The notes under the pieces: model-generated
Seen by the model: only the letters and a program-made list of their open reading frames with translations
Told to the model about the DNA's origin: nothing
The model's database searches: none
Translations under genes and position numbers: made by a program
In this document: positions 11,417 through 22,130 of the stretch, piece by piece
Layout of the letters: each line of letters starts with the position of its first letter
Position numbering within the stretch: position 1 is the first letter of the stretch
From: Spirogloea muscicola
Lineage: Eukaryota; Streptophyta; Zygnematophyceae; Spirogloeales; Spirogloeaceae
Length of the DNA: 64,000 nt
Reading direction: 5' to 3'
Assembly: GCA_009602725.1 (NCBI GenBank)
Contig: WELB01000205.1
Coordinates: forward strand, 109,843 to 173,842

Positions 11417-13975
11417 CTAGACATTCAGGATATACTCGGTACCCATGTCATTGACAAGGGCAGTGATCGAGCAAATCTCAACATCTGACAATGTCAGCGT
11501 TTTGCAGCAGTGAAGACAAATGAACTCATCCACATTTACAGGGGTTTAAACATTACTATGTCAACAAAATTAATCTGGAAGCTCTCAAGTGCATCACACC
11601 TCATGTGCACTTACATTCGCCAAGCCTTGTGAGCACATGTATGACGGTTTAAATTGGAAGCTTCCCAGATTGCTACTCCGACTGAAGTTGGTGGCATCAT
11701 AAGTACGAATAGGTACCATCATCACGCATATCTGCAAAAGCACATGTTATGGACACAAACGTGGAAGATGCATACCTCATGATGATTGTGATCAGCGAAA
11801 CTTCGGCGACTGTTGAGCGAATGTAAACGAGGACTGTATACCAGGAATAAGCTGTGAGGCGTAGAGAGACATAATGGTGTTGGTGATAGCGATGGCGCTG
11901 TCATGAGGACTGCCGCTGTAGGAGTCGTAGTCATGATATTGCTGTGTTGGTGATGATGCTGATGATGAATGATTGATAAATGGTTGAATGACTGAATGAA
12001 TAGATGAATGGTAAAACGAATGAAGATGACTGAATGAATGGATGAATGGTTGTATGAATGAGTGGATGGATGACTGTATGGATGGACCATGTAAGCCGGG
12101 AGCATGATGGAGACAAGGCCGACATAGCCCCCTGGTCCACAAATGCTCCTTGAAAAGTGCTCTATCACCTGCACCAAGCAGTAAAAGTGCAATAGCAGGC
12201 ATCAAGTGTGCACTCGTACTATGCTGGACCACCTCAATCTTGATGTGAAACGATGCATCAGGACGCATGACTGACATGTCAGCCCTTGATGCACTATGAG
12301 ATATGGGTCGTCTCGGCTTCTTCTGAGTGACGCACTTTTGCAGCTAGATGGCTCGTACGAGCTTGCCGTCACTCTCGAATGACGGCAAGCTGGAGTGAAG
12401 AGGAGCCTCGCTTTGTGTCATCCACGTGCCACTCTACTCCTCCTAGCGTTACTTTGCATCTCCTTCTGAAAGAACCTGCACGCGGGCGGGCAGGCGGGCG
12501 GGCGGGCTGGCGGGCGCTATTTTCGTACTTTTGAAAGAAGAAAAGAAAGAGCCATCGCTGCTATTGGCTGTTATTGAGTTGAGCTCGACTTGGAATGCGT
12601 CCTGCAAAAGAGTTCAGGAGTCATGTCTCGCAGTGATATGTTCACCGACGAACACCAAAGCTTGGTAACCGTACATTAGGATTTGATATTTGACTGCCAT
12701 CATTTGCCATATTTGACCTACGGTATCCGCATCTATTTATTCGTCTTGATCTTTCAGTTGGCTGAGCCCTTTGAGGTAATGTTAGTGGCATGCGCAAGGA
12801 ACAACTGACCTTCAAGATAGACAGCATTTCCCTCATGTGCTCATGCATCGCGTGGATCATGGAGCCCAACCCGACCCCAATGGTTATTCCGGGCCCCTTA
12901 TATGCAGCCTCAGTAGCCTGCAGGTTCGGTGTACAAGCATGAGAATTGGTCTTCAGGAACAAAAGCTGATATTGTGATACACTTCGCAACTCATTGAGAT
13001 GTGATGCTTTTCCTTGCAGACCACTTTTTCACCTTCTTGTCTCAAAGCATCAAAGACCCTCTGTCTCATTTGTGATAAGACAAGATCATGTTGACAGGTT
13101 GCTTCACGGGCCTAGCTTATGCACAATGACCAGTATTTCCTTGCATATCACAAATAAAGATGCTGGATGTGGGAGATGCTTAAGTCGGTAAAAGGCTCGG
13201 AGCAATGACCTGCCTTGAGCATCTCAGCGAGCTCGCAGAAAAGCCCAACATCATCCTTGGACACAGCAACCTGTAGATGCGCATGTACCCCGAGTCAAAG
13301 TGAGAGTTGTTGCTGAGGGCAAGCTGTACATATGCACAAAGCTTTCCAAGCCTGCTCAAGCTTATTGCTAGCTTGAGAAAGTTGCTATCACATACTAGCC
13401 TATGCTTCAGCTCTGGCTCTGTCTTTGGCAGGTAAGTCGGTGCCATACCTCAAGAGCAACATGCAGGTCAATGACCAACCGGAGGAGGTGATGCATTCGA
13501 GTTGCTCTTGTAATTCCCTGCACATATGAGTGCATGATGCTTACCGCAGGTAACAGTAGCTAGCATAAGGTCAGGGTCATGTTGTTACCTGGTTGACTGA
13601 CCAATGGCACAACTGCAACCCTTCAAGCTGCATACCACAAACCACAGGACTAATGCAACAGCTTGTCATGACAGCAGCCAATCAAAGAGAGTCCTCACCT
13701 CCTCCAGGAGCTTCAGGTGGTCAACAGCACAGACCTTGGTGGGTTTCTGCACGCGATCATACTGCACACGAAAATACAACAGCTTTTACACGGTCATGGT
13801 TAAGGCCAAGAACGTCAGATGGAGGGGTTTGCCAAACTGCAAGAGCAGGACTGCTGTAGCTTGCTCAAATCTGGTCTGACCTTTGACGATATTGGGGTGG
13901 CCATTGTGACGAGCCACGGACAAAGTTCTGCCCTCAGTACTTGCACAAGGCTGACACCACCCACGCCCCGTGAGG
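11417..13975 (-). CDS. Unrecognised spliced gene, 5' end lost at an N
   Basis: Several minus-strand segments have clean acceptor/donor pairs and protein-like content. They include YDRVQKPTKVCAVDHLKLLEE (near 13780-13710; residues 1-20 sit on one exon), ITRATRMHHLLRLVIDLHVALE-type sequence (near 13515-13450), VAVSKDDVGLFCELAEMLK (near 13274-13217), GPGITIGVGLGSMIHAMHEH (near 12890-12830) and GPGGYVGLVSIMLPAYM (near 12140-12090). The last exon contains FICLHCCKTLTLSDVEICSI and ends at TAG 11417-11419. The helical, HEAT- or tether-like look suggests a trafficking or scaffold protein, but I cannot name the family. The gene would continue upstream of the N at 13976, where LINE sequence starts abruptly, so it is either interrupted or misjoined. 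Confidence 0.45.
11940..12085 (+). repeat. TGAA/TGGA-type low-complexity repeat
   Basis: Degenerate tetranucleotide array of TGAATGAATGGATGAATGG type. It lies in what is probably an intron of the minus-strand gene and explains the Ser/His/Ile-rich antisense frames. Confidence 0.8.
12351..12391. other. Perfect palindrome followed by perfect hairpin
   Basis: GCTCGTACGAGC (12351-12362) is self-complementary. It overlaps the start of a hairpin with 12-bp perfect arms, AGCTTGCCGTCA (12360-12371) and TGACGGCAAGCT (12380-12391), around an 8-base loop. The function is unknown. Confidence 0.7.
12481..12520 (+). repeat. G-rich (GGGC)n tract
   Basis: A run of GCGGGC/AGGCGGGC units with at least five G-triplets close together. 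It could form a G-quadruplex. It lies in the probable intronic or intergenic part of the minus-strand gene. Confidence 0.6.
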
Positions 13976-13976
13976 N
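13976..13976. other. Single N at an abrupt gene-to-LINE boundary
   Basis: The unrecognised minus-strand gene stops and a LINE A 3' end begins exactly here. Taken with the other single Ns, this is best read as a contig join. Confidence 0.65.
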
Positions 13977-14960
13977 TTCCCCTGGCCCCCTTCTCGTACT
14001 CTGTTCATTCTTTTTCGGGCTGGTTGTTCCAGCCCCTATTCTCAATGGGCGAGCACTTTCTTCTTCTACTTTCAGGAGCCTAGCATCTCTGATCTGCGGC
14101 TGCTTAGCAGGGGTCACTGAGTGACTCGGAGCTGCCTAGTTTCTTTGCTTGTTTTTCTTAGCGCTTCCCCTGGCCCCCGTCGTCATTTGGTGCTTCTTTT
14201 TTGGGCTGGCTTTTCCAGCCCCTGTTCGCACTCAGGCTCCCTCAGACTTTGTCCATTCTTTTGGGCTGGCCTTTCCCAGCCACCAGTCAATCTGGCCGCG
14301 CTTCCTTCTCTTTATTCTCAATGGGCGAGCACTTCCTTCTTTTCTTAGCGCTTCACCTGGCCCCCTTCTTGTGCTCTGTTCATTCTATTTTGGGCTGGCT
14401 TTTCCAGCTCACACCCAGCTAACTGTGCCACCACGGCTGGGTATGCGGTCGCCTGCGCTGCTCGGGCCAAAGAGCTGAAGTACGCGGATCATCCGCGGGA
14501 AGACGAGTTCTTCCCATTGGCCATCGACACACATGGGGCGCTGGGCGCTCGGTGGCTCGAGCTGCTCACCCAGCTCACCCGCCACACCATCGCCCGCCCG
14601 GCGCTTCCATGGAGAGCCGGTAGACTTCCCTGCAGCCGGGTCGCTGCCGCAAGTGTATCGAATGCGCCTGGCCGTCTCGCTGCAGAGGTCCATGGCCCGG
14701 GCGCTGCACCTTCGTGCCGGCAGAGCCCTCGCTGCTGCCTCTGGCTCTGGCCAGGGGACCCACTCCAGGAGCCCAGCATCTCTGATCTGCGGCTGCTTAG
14801 CAGGGGTTACTGAGTGTCTCGTAGCTGCTTTATTTCTGTTTCTTAGCGCTTCCCCTGGCCCCCTTCTCGTACTCTGTTCATTCTTTTTCGGGCTGGTTGT
14901 TCCAGCCCCTATTCTCAATGGGCGAGCACTTTCTTCTTTTCCAGCCCTGTCCTCAATGGG
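13977..14960 (+). mobile_element. Nest of LINE A and LINE B 3' ends
   Basis: In order: LINE A 3' UTR (13977-14068); LINE A C-terminus SISDLRLLSRGH, stop at 14118-14120, and 3' UTR (14069-14231); LINE B 3' UTR (14232-14311, GGCTGGCCTTTCCCAGCC); LINE A 3' UTR piece (14312-14405); then a longer LINE A copy (14406-14955) encoding KELKYADHPREDEFF, IDTHGALGARWLELL and the C-terminus, with one frame change near 14600. The LINE A 3' UTR consensus is visible three times: GCTTCCCCTGGCCCCCTTCT, then GGGCTGGCTTTTCCAGCCCC, then TCAATGGGCGAGCACTTTC. Confidence 0.8.
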
Positions 14961-14984
14961 CGAGCACTTTCATCAGTGACCTCT

Positions 14985-15440
14985 AGTCAGGAGATGCAAG
15001 TCTGAGTAGCTAGCCGGCGGAAAGACGTCCATAGAAAGGAAGCGCGGCCAGATTGAATGGTGGCTGGGAGAGGCCAGCCCAAAGGAATGGACAAGGTCGT
15101 CGCCTGACGGAAGCCGGAGGCCGCAGCCAAAGCTCGGCCTGCGCGCAATCGTGAACCGCAAAGGCAAGGGACCGCTGCATCGAGAAGCTCGCCCATTGAG
15201 GATAGGGGCTGGAAAAGCCAGCTCAAAGTAGAATGAACAGAGGACGAGAAGGGGACAGGGGAAGCGCTAAGAAAAACAAGCACACAAAGAAACAACGCAG
15301 CTACTAATCACTCAGTAACCCCTGCTAAGCAGCCGCAGATCAGAGATGCTAGAACGCATTCGGAAGACTTGAGCGAGGGACCCGGCGACATTGAAGCCAG
15401 GCTGCTCGCCCTGCTGCCCGAGGCGGCGGATATGGCTGGA
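14985..15440 (-). mobile_element. LINE B 3' end interrupted by LINE A (both minus)
   Basis: The family B 3' UTR and C-terminus (14985-15185) are followed by a family A 3' end (15186-15350). After it the family B coding sequence resumes (SEGPGDIEAGLLALLPEAA on the minus strand, 15351-15430). The two B halves are adjacent in the copy at 56455-57240, so LINE A inserted into LINE B within its coding region. Confidence 0.75.
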
Positions 15441-15474
15441 AAAGCCAGCCCAGATGCAGATGGATGCTCAGTGT

Positions 15475-16245
15475 GAGCAACGGAGCGACGGAGAAAATGA
15501 CTTTCTCAAGAGAATTGCGTGTGTATTAAAAGGAGTAGAAGGGGCTCTCCCAATGGCTTTGCACTTTGTCGAGGCCGGTTACACGGTGGCGCTCGAGAAT
15601 ACCAGCATCGTGCCTCCGACCGCTGGGGCGGATGGCCGCATCCACTCCCAGCGCGCCGATCTCGTCGCCAGCGCGCTCGGCGGGGGGCCTCGGCTCATCG
15701 CCGACGTTGTCACGACTGCTGCGTTGTCGCACTCCGGCTCCTTCAGACCTTGTCCATTCCCTTTGGGCTGGCCTTTCCCAGCCACCAGTCAATCTGGCCG
15801 CGCTTTCTTCTTTGTTTCCGGCAGCGCCAAACGCTCGTCGGAGGAGGCCGGCTACGTAGTCTGCCAAGCGGCGGGCGCAAAGGAACGGAAATACTCGGAC
15901 CACACCCGGTGGGAGACGAGTTTGTTCCACTGGCAGTCGACGTGCACGGAGCCTTTGGCACAAAGTGGCTTGACTTGCTTCACCGCCTTGCGCGGCGTGC
16001 AGCGGCCCGCCGCCTCGGGCAGCAGGGCGAGAGCCCGGCTTCAATGTCTCCGGGTCCCTCGCTCAAATCTTCCGAATGCGTTTGGCCATCTCGATGCAGC
16101 GGTCCCTTGCCTTCGCGGTTCACAGTTGCGCCCAGGCCGAGCTTTGGCGGCGGCCTCCGGATTCCGTCAGGGCGACGTCTTTCCGCCGGCTAGCTATTCA
16201 GACTTGCATCTCCTGACTAGAGGTTACTGAGCGTTCCCTGGCTGA
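15475..16245 (+). mobile_element. LINE B copy with a nested LINE B 3' end
   Basis: Encodes the endonuclease part: ALENTSIVPPTAGADGR, QRADLVASALGGGPRLIADV, then AKRSSEEAGY and KERKYSDH. A copy of the family's own 3' UTR (about 15722-15812) sits between the second and third of these, where the copy near 56700 has none. The insertion happens to keep the frame open. A frame change follows near 15905. The C-terminal region ends near 16230. Confidence 0.75.
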
Positions 16246-16645
16246 TGTCTCAGTCCTAGTCCTTCAGAAGAAAGCGCGGCCAGATTGACTTGTGGCTGGG
16301 AAAGGAAGCGCGGCCAGATTGACTGGAAAGGCCAGCCCAAAGGAATGGCCCTAGTCCTTCGCACTCCGGCTCCTTCAGACCTTGTCCATTTGGGCTGGCC
16401 TTTCCCAGCCACCAGTCAATCTGGCCGCGCTTTCTTTTTTGGGCTGGCTTTTCCAGCCCCTATCCTCAATGGGCGAGCACTTTCTTCTTCTCCTCTCTGC
16501 CAGCCCCTCTTCTCCAGGTTACTGAGCGTTCCCTGGCTGATGTCTTAGTCCTAGTCGTTCGCACTCCGGCTCCTTCAGACCTTGTCTATTTCCTTGGGCT
16601 GGCCTTTCCCAGCCACCAGTCAATCTGGCCGCGCTTCTCTTCCAT
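16246..16645 (+). mobile_element. Tandem LINE B and A 3'-end fragments
   Basis: Repeated pieces of the B 3' UTR (AGTCCTAGTCCTTCGCACTC, GGCTGGCCTTTCCCAGCC, CAGTCAATCTGGCCGCGC) in both orientations, plus an A hairpin and tail near 16440-16490. Each unit ends in a TTTCTTC-like tail. Confidence 0.7.
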
Positions 16646-16649
16646 TTGG

Positions 16650-17640
16650 CCTACATTTCTTTCGAATACACGGTGTCTTCTCCGTGGGCGAGCACTTCTC
16701 TCCCAATGATGGCCTCCCACCTAATTGCCTGATTGGGCTGCGCCAGTGCGAGTGCGGCTTCCGTGCAGAGGGTGCTGTGCTCGCCACTCACATGCTGAGA
16801 TGCCCCACTGGACCAGAAGTGGTGGGCATTCACAACCTCCTTCGCGATGCCCTGGCGGGCTTGATGCTCGACGCCGGCTACCGTGCGGTCGAGGAAGTCA
16901 ACAATATCGTGCCTATCACCACGGACGCCCAGGGACGTCATCATCGCCGCACACTTGACACTGTGGGCGTGCAACCTGGTGGAGGACCACGGGCCCTGGT
17001 CGACGTTGTTGTTACGGAGGCATATAAAGGCCCAGCATCAACACACATTGCTGGGCACGCAGTGGGCGGAGCAGAGCAAAGAAAACTGCGGCATTACTCC
17101 GACTACCCCCAATGCGATCAACTCCTGCCAGCTGCAATCGACATCTTTGGCTGTCTGGGTCCTCGCTTCCACACTCTGCTTCAAAACATTGCCAATCTAG
17201 GCTACACTCGACGTGAAGATGTGTTTCCGGCTGAGATGGGCTTGCCAGCTGCATATCTGCCGCTCTTGCAACGACAAGTTTCGGCCTGTTTGCAGCGTGC
17301 TCAGGCTAGTGCCTTGCACCAGAAAGCTGGGCGAGCTCTAGTAGGTGGCAGAAGGGCTCCGTTCCTGGCATCTAGTATTCATGCATCGAGTAGTGACCTT
17401 TATGTTTTGACCCGTGGTTATTGAGCGGGTCAATCTGCTGTAGGTTATGTAGATTTGTGAATGTGCTTGCCTTTGTACCTGGCCATTCGGCCTACATTTC
17501 TTTCCAACACACGATGCCTCCCAATGGGGGCAAGGGCTGTGATAAGCCCATGTCCATTCTTTTCGAGCTGGCTTTCTTTTCTTTGCCAGCCCTTCTTCTC
17601 TATGGGCAATTCCTTTCTTCTGATAAGCCAGCCCGAAAAG
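16650..17640 (+). mobile_element. LINE family D, 3' part with intact endonuclease region
   Basis: An open frame to the stop at 17424 encodes a CCHC knuckle (CECGFRAEGAVLATHMLRC, near 16747-16803), an endonuclease segment with RRTLDTVGVQPGGGPRALV and DVVVTEAY, then AEQRKLRHYSDYP. The C-terminus is SSDLYVLTRGY. The 3' UTR (17425-17640) has a longer-loop hairpin (GAGCTGGC ... GCCAGCCC, near 17567-17590) and ends ATGGGCAATTCCTTTCTTCT. It is the most diverged of the four families here and replaces RRAD-L by RRTLD. A short inverted fragment follows at 17620-17675. Confidence 0.8.
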
Positions 17641-17739
17641 AAATGACAAGGTTCGAAGGGCCAAACTTACCATAAACTGTTTTCTAACCGTATTTCGCCT
17701 TCTCCTCAGCGCCCATGCAAGCCACGCCTGGCGGTTGCG

Positions 17740-17741
17740 GC

Positions 17742-17777
<36 letters not shown>

Positions 17778-17780
17778 TGC
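17740..17780 (+). repeat. (GGC)n trinucleotide run
   Basis: A GGCGGCGGC run just upstream of the next gene, probably in its 5' UTR. Confidence 0.8.
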
Positions 17781-17825
17781 GGCCTTGCCCGGCTCTGCTG
17801 ACTCTGCCTCCCGGCCACCCCGGAG

Positions 17826-20800
17826 ATGAGCGCCGGCATGGGCTGGCAGCGGCCGCCTCCGAGCTTCACCGACGGCGCCCGTGACGCGGACCCTGGCCGT
17901 GCGGCCCTGGAGCGGCGCATCGCTGAGCTTGAGAAAGGTCCTTCTGTTGGCACCCGGCCATGATGCTGCCTGCTTGCTCTGGTGGAATTCGCCTGGGCAC
18001 CTAATCAAGCGTCTGCAACGTCTGCAGCTTTTTCCTTTGTTTGTCTTGGCCACATACTGGCAGAAGCGGCCTGGGGTCTCCTGTGGTCAGTAGAGGAAGG
18101 CTTGCCTTTGTGCATCGGCTTACCAAGTCCGTCGAAGCAGGCTCTCAGCTGCCGAGTCTGACGCGCTTCAACGGGGCGGCATTGAGCAGACAGGAGCGAC
18201 CTGCAGGCTGATGTCGAGGCGCTCTGCAAGCAGCAGTCCGGGACATCGGCCACCATCGATGTCATGGCTCGCATGCAAGCACGTCGGTACGTCAGCACGA
18301 GAGAACCAAGCCAGTTTGCTTGGCGGTGGCGGAGCGCGCGCCCCTCCTTTATGTACTCTCCAGGGTGATGGCGGCTGCTGGGTGCGCTCGCAAGTACTTG
18401 TCTAAGCTCACGGAATCTTGATGCTCCAGTCACGACCTTGCAAGACCTTTACTGCTTGGTGCCTGTACTAGTGCTGCTGGACTGGAGCAGGAGCTTGCAA
18501 GCTGTCGCCAGAATTTGGCTGCTCTGGCCAGGGAGCACGGCAAGCTACAGGCCGAGCTTGCGCAGGCTTATGCAGCGAAGGTTATTCCTCACGTCCTTAG
18601 GGAGGAGACCCTAGATGACAAATCAGTGCTTGGGTTTCCACGGTGGAAGCACATATCAAGCTCCAACAAGCAGAGAGAAGCTGACACTTGTGATGTCTGC
18701 GTCTGAGCTTGCTTGAAAGCAATGGGAAGTGCATGTGTTGTGTGTTCTTCCTCACTTGACCCTACTTCTCCTGAGTCTCCACCATCTTTTCCACTCCAGT
18801 GGAGACATTGTAGCAAGTAGCAGCGCAGCAGCCAGTGACCAGTCTTGCCTAGCTTGACATGTGCTCGCAGAGTGATTCGCACAAGCTGTTGCAAGCTGAG
18901 GTTGAGAAGGTGAGTCTCATTCTGGGCAGGAAACTCATTGGTGCAGCGATTTTCGCACAGTGCTATATTAGCAAACCTTACCTATTAGCACAATTTATTG
19001 ACATTATGGACTATCATCTGATGAGTGTGATATTTTGCCGCCTACACGACTTGACAATCATGATGCATTTGTAGGCAACAGCAATGCCTCTTTCAAGCTG
19101 CTGTCGTCCAAGAGAGTGGACCTGCATTCATTGCAGCGCTTTCTAACAGGATAGGCCAGATTCAGAAAGTCGCATCTGGTCATCTGACCACAGCTCGACG
19201 TCATTCCCAGGTCAAGAAGATGGAAAGAGATGTGCAGTTTTACCAATCACAGACTGCCTCAGCGCTTGCTCGACGAGATGAAGCAATGCAGGAGGTATGT
19301 CTTTCCTGCATTCTGCATGACTAGTCAAAAGGGTTTCTGCCAGGGTCCTGCTTCTCTCTAGAGTTGTCAGCTCTACGGACTTGCTAAATTGATGTCATGA
19401 GGCGCCTCCCTTTGCAGGTGGATGTCCTTCGAATTAGCAACACCAACTTCTTGAAGGAGAGGGAGATGTTTCTTGCCAGGTTTGAGCTGAACGCCTCTGT
19501 GGTCATTGTTTAACTTGGTGTTGGTAACTGTGATGTCTGACACGAACAAAAACAGGCTACTTCTGAAGTCTCAGGTGCCTCTTCAGCTTCACGCATTAAA
19601 CAACCGCTGTTGACCCTGGGGCAGGGTAGACGAACTTGAGCCTGAGAGCAGGCAACGGGAGGAACACCACGAAGCTGAGCTCTCGAAACATATGGCAACT
19701 TCAGTTGAGGATGTAAATTACATGCAAAGAGTAACAGCCAGCATCCTTCTACTTCTTTGCTGCAGCATTGTGATCAAAACTTTGGCTCGGATTCTGCTGA
19801 ACTTGATCGAAGCACTTCTTAGGATGTTGCAGTCTTTTTCACACCACGTAATCTGCAAAGAAGAACACTTGACCAGTATCTGGAGTATGTACATGTATGT
19901 GTAACACCACTGACAACACCCTTTGGTACATAGCCATCCAGCATTACTCACCTTGGACTTGGTAATCACTGCTTCAATAGGTAGTAGAAGCAGCTTGGGC
20001 CAATGCCATGATCATGATGGAGGACGGATCAAAGCACTTGACCAGTGGACAGAAGGCAGCGCTGATGGTCCAGGATGAGAAGTTTCTCTTGAGTCTTGGC
20101 CAGGCTGCACGACAGGACTCAATGCTTGTACGTTCACTTCGTGATGTGCATCGTGATGTGCATCTAAGCCACAAATCTGCTGCTTTTCCTTCAGTCAAAG
20201 CAAACTTGAACAATGTAGAACATGCACAAGTACAATCATCTCTCCTTACTGGCCTGCCGCGCAGGCGGAAACTCAGGTCGCTGTAGCCGAGGCTCAAGTT
20301 GCCAAGGCTGATGCAGAGGCAGCTAGAGCTATCAGGGACTTGGTACAGGCAGAATTGGTCCAGGTAAGGCCTCAACTTCGCTTACACCTCAAATGTGTTT
20401 TGCCACCTGCCACTGCACTTTACCTGTCCACTGCGTCAAATGGGGGTCAACAGATCGTAGTACGGCTGAAAGTCTGGGCAGAGGTCGTACTTACAAGGAG
20501 TTCCACTGAAGCTTTCTTCAACTTACGAAGGACTAGCTAAAGACATTCTCTGTGACAGGGTAGTAGGCCGTGGGAAGATTGCGACCTACTGCATGCCTGT
20601 TATTGATATTCCATTCACACCAGGACCTAAAGCTTTAGGCGTTAAGCATAAGTTGCTCAACCTTGCAGGAACGGAAGACAAGGGTTGAACTGGATGGGAA
20701 GGCAAACAAGGCGCATCAAGCCCTACTCAATGTGCGCGAGGAGATGGCAAAGGCTTGCAATAAACTGCGCCACCTGCAGGCTGAGCTCAGGGAGGAGGTG

Positions 20801-22130
20801 AGGTCGGGTGTGAGGGAAGAGAGGAGCGAGTCCCAGAGGCAGCTGGTCACATTCTTAGTCTTCCTACAGAGGGTGGCGGAGGAGGAGAGGAGGGCCAGGG
20901 ACGACTTTGAAAGCCAGCTCGAGGAGCAGAGGGAGGCGTTTGTGAGGATGAAGGAGAATTTGACTGACCAGCTCACGGAGGCTCAGAAGCATATTGAGAA
21001 GGAGAGATCATCAAGGGGCATAGCTGGTGATGTAAGGATCACCTTGACCATTACACTCGCCTCAGGTTCAGTGCACATCTATCACCTTCACGTATTTGAC
21101 TATGGTGCTTTGCGTTTGTAGGCAACAGTGTTCACAGAAGAATGGGAGGCGTTTGCTCAAGCCACGCAGGAGAAGGTTAAACCCCTACATTGAAGCTTTG
21201 CTAAGCAGGATATGCATAAAGGACACAAAATGACCAAGCGCGCAGTAGTTGAGTGTTGGATGGCCACTAGCATAGGCTAGCGGCATATATCTCTGAAGTT
21301 GGTCCTGATATCCACAGCTTTGAGGCGGGCACTGCTGGAAGCTATGGACAATGATGCCCAACATTGAGTGCTACCTGGACTGCAGGTAGCTGCTCTGCTG
21401 CTGCTCTCGCAGCAGGAAGAGAGGCACAACCTGGAGGCGAACACAATTGCTGCCCTTGAGATGCAGACCCGTGATCTACGCCAGCAACTTAGTCAGGTTC
21501 AGAAGTCTAACTTTACCTTGGGCCTGACTCTTGCTTGGTATCCAGAGGCTGCTCCAGCTGTGAGCACCTTCATCGTGGCATCATGAAAGTTGTCATGTGC
21601 GGCTCGACACAGCGTCTGGTGTACTCAGGCACATGCACCAAGCAGGTGACTGGCGAAAAAGTACAGGCTCTCATGGAAGTGGCACAACTGAAGCACGAGA
21701 TGGACAAAGTCATGGATTACAAGAGGTCCTGCTCTTCCATAGTAGCCATTCCTTCTCCATATTAGTCAAAACCATCAAATCATAGTATATCTGTCCACTA
21801 ACTACATTTTCAATATCTTGAAGGATGCAACAGTATACTAGCAAGCATGTTGTCTGCCATAGCTGCAATCAATGCTTATGAGAGCAGAGCTGTTGCTCTC
21901 ATGTGCTCAGGGAGGCCGACAATAAGCGCTCCGCCTCAGACACCAGCGCCAGTGGAGGGATGCTTCCAGCATCATGGTCTGTGTCCCCCTCAGGGGATGA
22001 CCTGAATGCCCGCTTCAAGGGGCCTCCCTCCATGACGCACAACACCCCTAGGATGTTTAAGGGCTGGTTTCAGGGGACAGCAAGGTCCAGCGCCGAGGAG
22101 CCGCCGCAGCAGAGCAGCCCCTCCAAGTAG
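17826..22130 (+). CDS. Long coiled-coil protein, function unknown
   Basis: At least 14 short exons with clean GT-AG borders. The start ATG at 17826 gives MSAGMGWQRPPPSFTDGARD, then RAALERRIAELEK. Successive exons read DLQADVEALCKQQSGTSATI (about 18200), ELASCRQNLAALAREHGKLQ (18495), SDSHKLLQAEVEK (18870), QVKKMERDVQFYQSQTAS (19205), VDVLRISNTNFLKEREM (19420), KAALMVQDEKFLLSLGQAAR (20055), AETQVAVAEAQVAKADAEAA (20265), REEMAKACNKLRHLQAEL (20740), QQEERHNLEANTIAALEMQ (21410) and KVQALMEVAQLKHEMDKVMD (21660). The Ser/Pro-rich tail ends at TAG 22128-22130. The whole protein is a heptad-rich coiled coil with a disordered C-terminus, as in centrosomal, flagellar or Golgi tether proteins. I do not recognise a specific family. 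Confidence 0.7.

Noticed and set aside
11722-12277. Ser/His-rich minus-strand frames as coding
   Set aside because: Most of their length is the TGAA/TGGA low-complexity repeat. Only the short segment near 12090-12140 looks like an exon.
13977-17640. CRISPR-like pattern of regularly recurring hairpin repeats
   Set aside because: Spacing and orientation are irregular, the repeats are LINE 3' UTRs, and the genome is eukaryotic.
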